A stretch of 64,000 nt of DNA from Chlorobium sp. (GTDB lineage: Bacteria; Bacteroidota; Chlorobiia; Chlorobiales; Chlorobiaceae), in contig SZXW01000004.1 in assembly GCA_005862285.1 (NCBI GenBank), forward strand, positions 1 to 64,000, given 5' to 3'. A model generated the notes under the pieces. That model had not been told where the DNA came from and did no database searches. It saw only the letters and a program-made list of their open reading frames with translations. Of the stretch, positions 19,353 through 27,631 are shown piece by piece (the stretch's first letter is position 1; every line of letters starts with the position of its first letter). A program made the position numbers and the translations under genes.

Positions 19353-22295
19353 ATGCCGGTAACTCAACAGTTGCTCAGGATATGCCGTATAACGGCAGTA
19401 TTCGCTGCAATTTTTCTTTTCATGACCTCCTGCGGAGCAATTGCAGAAGAACCTGTCCGCTATCCATACAGAACGGTTCCCGGAGATCCTCTCCATACAA
19501 GGATCTATGTTCTTGAAAATGGAGTGACAGTTTATATGAGCCCGCACAAGGACGTTCCGAAGATATTTACTGCCATAGCAGTCAGGGCCGGAAGCAAATT
19601 TGATCCTCACGAAACGACAGGCCTTTCTCACTATCTCGAACACATGCTCTTCAAAGGGACGGACTCACTGGGAACTCTTGACTACGGCAGGGAACGTGTT
19701 GCGCTCGAAAAGATAACGAACCTTTATGAACGATACCGGTCCGTATCGGATATCAGAAAACGAGCTGCGATATACAGGGAGATCGACAGCATATCAAATG
19801 CAGCCGCTCGCTTCGCCATTCCGAACGAATATGACAAACTCATGAATTCCATCGGTGCCCATGATACAAATGCATATACGATGGAGGAAGAAACGGTTTT
19901 TATCAATAATATTCCTTCAAACAGGCTTGAGCAGTGGCTGACCATCGAGGCTGAACGGTTCCGCAATCCGGTCATGCGTTTGTTTCATACTGAGCTCGAG
20001 GCTGTCTACGAAGAGAAAAACATGAATATGGACAGCGATGCCAGCAAGCTATGGGAGGAGTTGCTCGGCGGCCTTTTCAGACAGCATCCATACGGCACCC
20101 AGACTACGATAGGGAAAGCGGAACATCTTAAAAAACCATCGATCAGGAATGTCGTCAACTATTATCATACCTATTATGTGCCGAACAATATGGCTATCTG
20201 TATTGCCGGCGATTTTGATCCTGACGAGGCCATAAGACTGGTAGACCGCAAGTTTTCCCGGCTTTCTGCAAAACCGGTTCCTGAATTTCACCCTCCCGTT
20301 GAGAAACCTGTCAACAAACCGATCGTAAAAACCATAACCGGTCCGGAGGCCGAAGAAGTTGTGCTCGGTTTCAGGTTTGGCGGTGTAAATACCTCCGATG
20401 CCGATATGCTCACCCTTATCGACAAGATTCTGTACAACCAGACAGCCGGTCTTTTAGACCTGAATCTGAACCAGAACCAGAAAGTTCTCGAATCCGCTTC
20501 GATGCTTCTGCTGCTGAAAGACTATTCAGTGCATACTCTCAGTGCAAAACCGAGAAAAGGGCAGAGCCTCGAACAGCTCAGAACACTGCTGCTCGAGCAG
20601 CTCGATCTGATGCGGCAGGGCAGGTTTTCGGACTGGTTGCCGGGAGCTGTCATTAACGACCTCAAACTTGAAGAGCTGAAACAGTATGAAACGAACCGTG
20701 GCAGGGCGGATGCCTATATCGATAACTTTGCCTGGGGCATGGATTGGGACCGTTATGTGAATAGGTTTGACCGTCTTGAAAAAATAACGAAGCAGGAAAT
20801 CGTTGATTTTGTCAGGAAACATTACGGCTCGAACTATGTTGTGCTCTATAAAAAGCAGGGTAAGCGGAAAAGCGAAGCCAAAATACAGAAACCACCCATT
20901 ACGCCGGTCACAGTCAATCGTGACACTTCATCAGTATTTGCAGAAAAAGTGCTTGCCTTAAAAGCCGGTGCGATCACGCCATCGTTTGTCGACTACGGTA
21001 AAGATATAGCTTTTCTGGATGTGAATCCTGCAGTCAAGCTCCATTATCTGCAGAACCGTGAAAACGAGCTGTTTTCCATCTACTATGTTTTTGACATCGG
21101 AAAAAAGCACAACAGGAAAATAGACCTCGCGCTTAATTACCTCTCCTATCTCGGAACATCGAAGTATACTCCGAATGAATTCAAACAGGAGCTGTACAAG
21201 CTTGGAATAAGTATTTCGGCAACAGCTGCCGATAACTACGTTTATCTGGTGCTTACAGGGCTGGGTAAAAATGAAGCTGCCGGTATCAGGATGTTCGAAG
21301 AACTGCTGACCGATGCAAAAGCTGATGACGGGATTCTCGGGAAACTCAAATCAGACGCACTGAAATCCAGGAGTGATGACAAGCTCTCGAAGAAAAAGAT
21401 TCTTGCTGAAGCGATGGTGAATTACGGAAAATATGGCGCAGTTTCTCCTTTTACCAACGTGCTCAGCAATGAAGAACTTGAAAAAACAAGCACTGAAGAA
21501 CTGCTGGATGAAGTCCGTAATCTCCTGAAATACCGTCATCGCGTGCTCTATTACGGACCATCCTCTTCAGGCCGTGTGGTTGAAGAGCTTCGGCAAATCC
21601 GTCATTACCCGGCTTCATTTACCGCTCCGCCAGAGAAAGATCCTTTCGTTGAACTCGATCAGCCTGAAAACCTGGTTTATCTGGTCGATTACGATATGAA
21701 CCAGGTGGAAATGATGATGCTGACAAGGGATGAGATCTATAAACCTTCGATGGTACCGCTGATTACACTTTTCAACGAATATTTCGGAGGCGGGATGGCT
21801 TCGGTGGTATTTCAGGAAATGAGGGAGTCGAAAGCGCTTGCCTACTCGGTTTTCTCGTCATACAGCACTGCGAAGCAGAAAGGCAAGTACAATTATATAG
21901 CCAGTTACATCGGGACGCAATCCGACAAGATGCCTGAAGCACTTTCCGGAATGCAGAGCCTCATGAATGACATGCCGAAATCTTCCAGGCTGTTTATGTC
22001 GGCAAAGAACGGTATTCTCGAGCGGATGGCTTCCGAACACAAGACAAAAACAGGGATCCTGTTCGATTATGAAACAGCGGTACGGCTTGGCCACAACCAT
22101 GATATCAGGGAGGATATCTATCATGATGTTCCTTCGCTGAGTTTGACGGATATCGAAAATTTTCACAGGAAGCATTTCCGGAACAGAAAGCATGTTCTGC
22201 TGGTTCTTGGCAAGAAAATCCTGCTGGATATGGAGACTCTGAAAAAATACGGCAGAGTCAGGGAACTGAAGCTGAAGGATATTTTCGGTTACTGA
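19353..22295 (+). CDS. M16 (pitrilysin-type) zinc metallopeptidase, probable lipoprotein
   Basis: A ~980-residue two-module insulinase-family peptidase. The inverted zinc motif HYLEH is at 93-97 with the distal glutamate in AVYEEKN downstream. The second half is the inactive C-terminal module typical of the family. I begin at ATG 19353, which gives a signal peptide ending FLFMTSCGAIAEE; the Cys makes lipidation likely. An earlier in-frame ATG at 19293 would place polar residues before the signal. The peptidase probably acts in the periplasm on exported or misfolded peptides (inference). Confidence 0.9.
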   Translation: MPVTQQLLRICRITAVFAAIFLFMTSCGAIAEEPVRYPYRTVPGDPLHTRIYVLENGVTVYMSPHKDVPKIFTAIAVRAGSKFDPHETTGLSHYLEHMLFKGTDSLGTLDYGRERVALEKITNLYERYRSVSDIRKRAAIYREIDSISNAAARFAIPNEYDKLMNSIGAHDTNAYTMEEETVFINNIPSNRLEQWLTIEAERFRNPVMRLFHTELEAVYEEKNMNMDSDASKLWEELLGGLFRQHPYGTQTTIGKAEHLKKPSIRNVVNYYHTYYVPNNMAICIAGDFDPDEAIRLVDRKFSRLSAKPVPEFHPPVEKPVNKPIVKTITGPEAEEVVLGFRFGGVNTSDADMLTLIDKILYNQTAGLLDLNLNQNQKVLESASMLLLLKDYSVHTLSAKPRKGQSLEQLRTLLLEQLDLMRQGRFSDWLPGAVINDLKLEELKQYETNRGRADAYIDNFAWGMDWDRYVNRFDRLEKITKQEIVDFVRKHYGSNYVVLYKKQGKRKSEAKIQKPPITPVTVNRDTSSVFAEKVLALKAGAITPSFVDYGKDIAFLDVNPAVKLHYLQNRENELFSIYYVFDIGKKHNRKIDLALNYLSYLGTSKYTPNEFKQELYKLGISISATAADNYVYLVLTGLGKNEAAGIRMFEELLTDAKADDGILGKLKSDALKSRSDDKLSKKKILAEAMVNYGKYGAVSPFTNVLSNEELEKTSTEELLDEVRNLLKYRHRVLYYGPSSSGRVVEELRQIRHYPASFTAPPEKDPFVELDQPENLVYLVDYDMNQVEMMMLTRDEIYKPSMVPLITLFNEYFGGGMASVVFQEMRESKALAYSVFSSYSTAKQKGKYNYIASYIGTQSDKMPEALSGMQSLMNDMPKSSRLFMSAKNGILERMASEHKTKTGILFDYETAVRLGHNHDIREDIYHDVPSLSLTDIENFHRKHFRNRKHVLLVLGKKILLDMETLKKYGRVRELKLKDIFGY

Positions 22296-22540
22296 TTTCC
22301 CGCTTTTTCCCGGCAGTGGAGATTCTCCGGCAGGCAACTTCGAATGGCGGTGAAACGCTGCGCATGTCAGGTCCTCTATACAGCTGTGATGGTGACCTGG
22401 GTGTTATAAAACCTGGAGCTATGGCCGATCTCCTGATGGTAAGGGATAATCCGGTTCAGGATGTTTCCATGCTTTCCGATTACCGTGATCAGCTGCTGCT
22501 TATCATGAAAGACGGGTGCATTTACAAAAACCTGCTCTAA
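22296..22540 (+). pseudogene. C-terminal remnant of an amidohydrolase
   Basis: About 75 codons read ...LGVIKPGAMADLLMV...NPVQDVSMLSD...LIMKDGCIYKN, the characteristic last part of imidazolonepropionase/dihydroorotase-like amidohydrolases, where the chain returns to the small beta-sandwich. The rest of the ~400-residue enzyme, including all metal ligands, is absent because the M16 peptidase gene ends directly upstream. It is therefore a decayed fragment and not a working gene. Its stop overlaps the convergent cydC stop by 4 bp. Confidence 0.65.
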
Positions 22541-24258
22541 GAGTCTTTTCCCGAGTGCTGCAGTTCCCACATGCGCCGGTATGTCCCGTTGTTCCGCATG
22601 AGTTCATCGTGACGTCCCTGTTCGGCGATTTTACCCTTGTCGATCACAATGATGCTGTCGAACTGTTCCATAGACTTCAGACGGTGTGTAATGGCGACAA
22701 GCGTTTTTCCGGAGCTTACGGCCGCGAGGGTGGCAGTGACCTCCTTTTCGGTGATACTGTCAAGGTTTGCCGTGGCTTCGTCAAGGATCATCACGGGAGC
22801 GTTCTGCAGCAGCACGCGCGCAATGGCTATCCGCTGTCTTTCCCCTCCGCTCAGTTTCATGCCGTGCTGACCTGTCCATTCGTCGAGTTTCGGTGTGAAA
22901 TGGCCGAGCCCGGCATCGGCGAGAGCTTTTTTCAGTTCATCGTCGTTCGCTTCAGGGTTGGCGAGCAGGAGATTTTCACGGATCGTTTCAGCGAACAGGT
23001 ACGTTTTCTGTGAGACAAGAGCGATATGCCGCCGCAGGTTTTCCTGATCGAAAAGGCCGATATCGTGTCCGCCAATGGTAAGCTGACCTTCTCTGGTGTT
23101 CCAGAAACGCATCAGCAGCGAAGTGATCGTGGATTTACCTGCGCCGCTCGGGCCGACGATTGCGATATGCTGGCCGGGTTCAACGGTGAACGAAATATTG
23201 TCAAGCGTTTTCAATGGGCTTCTGGGGTAGGTGAAGTTCAGGTTTACCATCCTGATGACATGGTTTGCCGGAAAAGGTAACGGCTTGACGGGAGGAGTTG
23301 TTTCAGGTCTGGCGTCGAGGATCTCGAACAGCCGTTCGCCGGCATGCGTATCGGCTTCAAGGTTTTTCAGCGAAGCCGGTAACGGCAGAAACGGTTCGAA
23401 TGATGCCATGACGGCCAGCGTGATAACCGTAAAGAAAATTCCGCCGGAGCCTGATCCTGGAATTGAAGAGACGAGAGCCGAAAGCACAGCAATGACGGCT
23501 GCATTCATGATGAATCCTGTCAGGGATTCATGCATGCCGTCAAGAACGGCGTTCCGGCGCTGCAGTCCGAGCATTTCCTTTTCGTTTTCCTGCATTACCG
23601 CAAGGTGCTCCGGAAGCTGTCCGTAAACCTGCAGTTCGCCGATGCCCTGCAGAAGATCGAGAGCAAGAACCTGCTGGTTTGTCTTGATGTCCATAATGCT
23701 CGACTGTATCCCCCTGCCCAGTTTCATGGTCAGCAGGGGAATGCCGATACCGGCAAGGAGGTGGAATAACATGACAAGCAGTGCAGCCTGAAGTGAATAT
23801 ACGCCGAGCAGGAACCACATCAGCGCAGATACCAGCAGTGCGGTAACGGGCGGTGCAAGCACCCTCGTGTAGATGTTTTCCAGGCTCTGGATATCGTCGA
23901 CAACCCTCTGGAGCAGATCAGCGCTCTTGTAATAGAGCAGTCGGGCTGGAGCGAGCGGTTCAATGGCATCGTAGAACCAGAGACGCAAGCCCGCAAGTAT
24001 CCTGAACGTCGTGTTATGCGAGATCAGCCTTTCGGCGTAACGCAGTACACCGCGTGCGATTCCGAAAAACCTTACGCCGAGTATGCCGAGCTGAAGCGCT
24101 CCCGGAGGCGGCAGCAGTGCGGCCTTTGCAATGATATAACCCGATGTGACCAGAAGCCCGATGCCGCTCCCGGTTGTGGCAAACCCGATCAGTGCCGCAA
24201 GTCCCATCCACAGGTAATAGGGCCTTACGACAGCGGTAAGTCTGAGAAAGGTTTTCAT
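22537..24258 (-). CDS. cydC: Thiol reductant ABC exporter subunit CydC
   Basis: 573-residue half-transporter that, with CydD, exports glutathione or cysteine to the periplasm and supports cytochrome assembly (known for E. coli CydDC). Six transmembrane helices precede an ATPase with GPSGAGKST, LSGGERQRIAIAR and ILDEATANLD. It follows cydD with a 4-bp ATGA overlap. No cydAB oxidase is in the window, so in this organism the pair may serve other cytochromes or periplasmic thiol balance. Confidence 0.85.
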   Translation of the reverse strand: MKTFLRLTAVVRPYYLWMGLAALIGFATTGSGIGLLVTSGYIIAKAALLPPPGALQLGILGVRFFGIARGVLRYAERLISHNTTFRILAGLRLWFYDAIEPLAPARLLYYKSADLLQRVVDDIQSLENIYTRVLAPPVTALLVSALMWFLLGVYSLQAALLVMLFHLLAGIGIPLLTMKLGRGIQSSIMDIKTNQQVLALDLLQGIGELQVYGQLPEHLAVMQENEKEMLGLQRRNAVLDGMHESLTGFIMNAAVIAVLSALVSSIPGSGSGGIFFTVITLAVMASFEPFLPLPASLKNLEADTHAGERLFEILDARPETTPPVKPLPFPANHVIRMVNLNFTYPRSPLKTLDNISFTVEPGQHIAIVGPSGAGKSTITSLLMRFWNTREGQLTIGGHDIGLFDQENLRRHIALVSQKTYLFAETIRENLLLANPEANDDELKKALADAGLGHFTPKLDEWTGQHGMKLSGGERQRIAIARVLLQNAPVMILDEATANLDSITEKEVTATLAAVSSGKTLVAITHRLKSMEQFDSIIVIDKGKIAEQGRHDELMRNNGTYRRMWELQHSGKDS

Positions 24259-25994
24259 ATGGCAGCCTCCTTCTGCAGGTAAAGGGAATCCCTGTAAAAT
24301 CCATCGGTCCTCACAAGTTCATCGTGGGTTCCGCTTTGGGTGATTTTACCTCCACTGACGACAAGAATCTGGTCTGCATCGCGGATAGTCTCCAGACGGT
24401 GGGCTATGATGACGGTAGTACGTCCGTTCATCAATGATTGCATCGAGCAGCGCAGTCCGGCTTCAAGTTCCGGATCGGTATGCGATGTCGGTTCGTCGAG
24501 CACGAGGATCGGGGCATTTTTCAGGAATGCCCGCGCAAGTGCAACACGCTGGGCTTCTCCACCGCTGAGCCTCGCACCCTGTTCACCGATCACGGTTTCA
24601 AGGCCGTCGGGAAGTGAGCTTATAAACCCGGCCAGTCCGGTTTTTTCAAGGGCACTTTCCAGCTCTGTTGCCGAAGCGTCCCGCCGTGCGATCATAATAT
24701 TTTCCCGCAGGGTTGCATTGAACAGATACGGGTGCTGGGGCACCCATGATATCTGCCGGTGCCATGCTTCAAGAGCGATCCTGTCTACCGCTTTACCAGA
24801 AATTGTGATCGATCCGTTCGAGGGTTCAAGGAAGCGAAGCAGCAGATTGATCAGCGTGCTTTTGCCGGCGCCGCTCGGGCCGACCAGCGCTGTTGTTTTT
24901 CCTGCAGGAAGCGTGAGGCTCACGGCATCGATCGCAGGATGTGATCCTGCAGGGTAGGTATAGGAGATGCCTGAAAACACAATGGATTGCCCGGCTGCGG
25001 CACTTTCTTCAATACAATCTTTTGCCGCAGCTGAAAGTGAGGCACCGTGATCGAGAACATCGAAAATCTCCCTGGACGCGCTTACCCCTTCCATGCCAGC
25101 ATGAAATTTGGTCCCGAGCTGACGAAGGGGAAGATAAAAGTCCGGGGTCAGGACCAGCACGAAAAGGGCCTGCCGGAAGGAAAGCTGGCCGGCCATCATT
25201 CGCATGCCTATACTGACGGCGATAACTGCCGTACCGATTGTTCCGACAAGTTCGAGGGTGAGGGAGGAAAGAAAAGCGATTTTCAGCACTTTCATGGTTG
25301 CCTTTCTGAAATTTTCACCGGTTTCCTCGATGCTTTTCCGCTGCCTTCTGCTTTGAGCGAACAGTTTCAGGGTAGGCAGTCCCTGGAGCATGTCGAGGAA
25401 ATGCCCGCTCATGCGGCTCATTGTTTTCCATTGTTTTTCCGTCACGGCGCTTGCCCTTTTACCAATAACAATCATGAAAAACGGAATGAGTGGTGCTGAA
25501 AGCAGCAGAATGATCCCCGAAATCCAGTCATCCGTGAATATGGCACAGACGATCAGCACAGGAGTAAACAGCGCGAAAAAGATCTGCGGGATATAACTGC
25601 TGTAATAGGCATCGAGGGCTTCGATGCCTTTCAGCATGGTGTTGCTGAGCCTTCCGCTCTGTACGGACCGGGAGTAAAGCGGCCCGAGATCAGCCACCCT
25701 GGATGTGAAACGGCTGAACAGCTTCTCGCGGATAATGCCGCTGCCACTATTTGCCTTGACATGGGATACCCAGGAGAAAAGCATGCGCAGGATGCTGAAC
25801 AAAGCGAACAAAGCAAGAAAAGGCATGAGCCTGTTCATGCTCCACTTGTCGATAAAAGCGGCGTTTATAATGCGGCTGAGGTAATAAGCCTGCACGATCA
25901 GCATCACTGAGGCCATGGAGCCGGAAATAACGGAAAGCAGAAACGGCGACTTTTCTTCTTTAAGCAGCTGGAAAAGACGCCGGTCAATATTCAT
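24255..25994 (-). CDS. cydD: Thiol reductant ABC exporter subunit CydD
   Basis: 579-residue partner of CydC, transcribed first. It has a six-helix membrane domain, then GPSGAGKSTLINLLLRF, LSGGEAQRVALARAF and VLDEPTSHTD. The proline after the Walker B glutamate (DEPTS) is usual for CydD. Upstream lies a ~175-bp spacer to the Hpt gene, likely holding the promoter. Assignment to CydDC over a generic exporter pair rests on order, overlap and domain style. Confidence 0.85.
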   Translation of the reverse strand: MNIDRRLFQLLKEEKSPFLLSVISGSMASVMLIVQAYYLSRIINAAFIDKWSMNRLMPFLALFALFSILRMLFSWVSHVKANSGSGIIREKLFSRFTSRVADLGPLYSRSVQSGRLSNTMLKGIEALDAYYSSYIPQIFFALFTPVLIVCAIFTDDWISGIILLLSAPLIPFFMIVIGKRASAVTEKQWKTMSRMSGHFLDMLQGLPTLKLFAQSRRQRKSIEETGENFRKATMKVLKIAFLSSLTLELVGTIGTAVIAVSIGMRMMAGQLSFRQALFVLVLTPDFYLPLRQLGTKFHAGMEGVSASREIFDVLDHGASLSAAAKDCIEESAAAGQSIVFSGISYTYPAGSHPAIDAVSLTLPAGKTTALVGPSGAGKSTLINLLLRFLEPSNGSITISGKAVDRIALEAWHRQISWVPQHPYLFNATLRENIMIARRDASATELESALEKTGLAGFISSLPDGLETVIGEQGARLSGGEAQRVALARAFLKNAPILVLDEPTSHTDPELEAGLRCSMQSLMNGRTTVIIAHRLETIRDADQILVVSGGKITQSGTHDELVRTDGFYRDSLYLQKEAAI

Positions 25995-26171
25995 GGTTCA
26001 TGCAGTTGTTCTTCATCAGATAAAACGGGTATTATTTTACGCAATATTACGTTCGGATGCAACTCGAGGCACCGTTTGGGAATGGTTATTTCCGCCAATG
26101 AGTTCCCGTTGCAGTATGAATGTTTTAAGAGTTGAAAAAAGCGGAGGGAAAGAAAAAAGAGCAGCCGGAAC

Positions 26172-26522
26172 TCAGATCGATGTCTCTTCCAAACACTTCA
26201 CAAGCAGGCGGGCATTTTCATGCAGGCAGACAAAAGCATTTTTCGCCTCTTCCATGTTTCCGGATTTTGCCGCGAGTTCCAGCGAATATGCACTTCTGTT
26301 CATCAGATCTGCTCCGATATTGGCCGCTTCTCCTTTTATAAGGTGAGCGAGGGACGACACCTGCCGGAAATCGTTTCCATCGATATGTTTTTCCAGTTCG
26401 ACAAGCTTTCCGGGCAAGTCCTCACGGAATTTGTCGATGATGATTTGAGCAAGCTCCCGGTCATCCATCATCCTTTTCATGAACTCTTCAAAGTTGAAAA
26501 TATCGGTCGAACTGCTTTTCAT
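26172..26522 (-). CDS. Stand-alone Hpt (histidine phosphotransfer) protein
   Basis: 116 residues counted from ATG 26522, all helical. The Hpt signature HLIKGEAANIGA places the phospho-acceptor at His60. It has no kinase or receiver domain, so it should shuttle phosphate between a hybrid kinase and a separate regulator. The hybrid kinase at 16.3 kb, whose chain ends in a receiver, is a candidate donor. An upstream extension to 26690 is open but has unconvincing content and no clear ribosome site. Confidence 0.8.
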   Translation of the reverse strand: MKSSSTDIFNFEEFMKRMMDDRELAQIIIDKFREDLPGKLVELEKHIDGNDFRQVSSLAHLIKGEAANIGADLMNRSAYSLELAAKSGNMEEAKNAFVCLHENARLLVKCLEETSI

Positions 26523-26618
26523 GGATGAACTTTTCTGGCGTTGTCGAGATAGAAAAAAATACGTTTGCCTGATTATTACTCCGGTGATTAAAGATAGTAA
26601 TCCGGTTATGTGAAACTT

Positions 26619-26720
26619 GTCATTCTGAGGCCGATGCAGTCGGACGAAGAATCCAAAACCCATTTTTGAAAAATAAGCTGGACCCTTCACTACGCAATGC
26701 TTCGTTCAGGATGAAAGGGA
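26619..26720. repeat. Imperfect palindromic intergenic repeat
   Basis: The left arm GTCATTCTGAGG...ACGAAGAATCC (26619-26653) is mirrored by a right arm that reads, on the minus strand, TTTCATCCTGAACGAAGC...GAAGGGTCC. The arms flank ~30 bp of unrelated sequence. It looks like a dispersed, non-coding repeat of the REP/MITE type. Only one copy is in this window. Confidence 0.45.
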
Positions 26721-26767
26721 AAATCTCATATTCATCTGTGACATGTAGTTACCGCAGTGACAAGATA

Positions 26768-27445
26768 TCATTTAAGAGCGGAAACAATAAAAGAAATTCC
26801 GGTGATAATCATGATCAGGCTTGCAATACGGTACAGCCTTTTTCTAACCTTTTCGCCGATAATATGAACGGTTTTCCCTACCAGTATAAGAGAGGGCGCT
26901 GTACCGATCCCGAACAGGAACATCATGAATGCGCCCGTGAGCATTGCGGCAAACCGGTTGTCAGCGACCATCGCAGTTCTCATGGCGGCGAGGAGTGCTG
27001 TATAGGAAAGGCCGCACGGCAGAAAACCGAGCACGAGGCCCATCGGGTAATATGTGCCGACCGACCTGGGACCTTTGAAAATATCCATGGTTTTTCTGAT
27101 CGAGGGCAGCAGAGGAGTGCAGAAATTGATACTGTTTTTCAGGGGGAGCCATTCAGCGGTTGCAAGGCCAAGGAGTAAAACGCACAGGCCGGTAGCAGCA
27201 AGTACGATTGTCTGGAATTTTTCGATAGATGCGGCAAGAATGAGAAAGGATCCTGAAAGTCCGGCGAATCCGCCAAGCAGGGTATAGGTGGTTATTCTGC
27301 CAAGATGGAAGAGCATGTGGCGAACAGTTCCGGTTTCTTTCTCTCCAACCGAAAAAGCTCCTACAAGCGGTCCGCACATGCCGATACAGTGGCCGAAACC
27401 TCCGGCAAGGCCCGTAAAAAACATTGCTGCATAAACGCTGTTCAT
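26768..27445 (-). CDS. SafE/TauE-like membrane protein of cbb3 copper handling
   Basis: 225-residue integral membrane protein with about six hydrophobic helices. Its opening FFTGLAGGFGHCIGMCGP has the family's cysteine/histidine motif, and the PCGL...YTALLAA segment recurs in the second half. Homologues sit at the end of cbb3 oxidase operons and are thought to help copper movement; the SafE (sulfite exporter) label is only by homology. It overlaps ccoS by 4 bp, so it is part of the same transcription unit. Confidence 0.85.
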   Translation of the reverse strand: MNSVYAAMFFTGLAGGFGHCIGMCGPLVGAFSVGEKETGTVRHMLFHLGRITTYTLLGGFAGLSGSFLILAASIEKFQTIVLAATGLCVLLLGLATAEWLPLKNSINFCTPLLPSIRKTMDIFKGPRSVGTYYPMGLVLGFLPCGLSYTALLAAMRTAMVADNRFAAMLTGAFMMFLFGIGTAPSLILVGKTVHIIGEKVRKRLYRIASLIMIITGISFIVSALK

Positions 27446-27621
27446 GGCCTTTTTACCCTGTTGCGCTCCGAAGGCCTTTTTTCGTCGTCATCATCGAGCA
27501 TCCGGTATTTCGGCGCCTCCGGATCGTCGAACTGCCCGCTTTTAACCGCCCATATGAAGAGGAACCAGGCTGCGGTACCGATAAAGAAGCCGATACCGAT
27601 CAGAAAAAAGATACTGCTCAT
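27442..27621 (-). CDS. ccoS: cbb3 oxidase maturation protein CcoS
   Basis: 59 residues from ATG 27621: one membrane helix (SSIFFLIGIGFFIGTAAWFLFIWAV in pieces), then the standard CcoS tail SGQFDDPEAPKYRMLDDDDE. CcoS is needed for cofactor insertion into the catalytic subunit of cbb3 oxidase. It lies 10 bp after ccoI and overlaps the following SafE-like gene. The shorter start is chosen because it matches the family exactly. Confidence 0.93.
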   Translation of the reverse strand: MSSIFFLIGIGFFIGTAAWFLFIWAVKSGQFDDPEAPKYRMLDDDDEKRPSERNRVKRP

Positions 27622-27631
27622 AACGGGAGCT

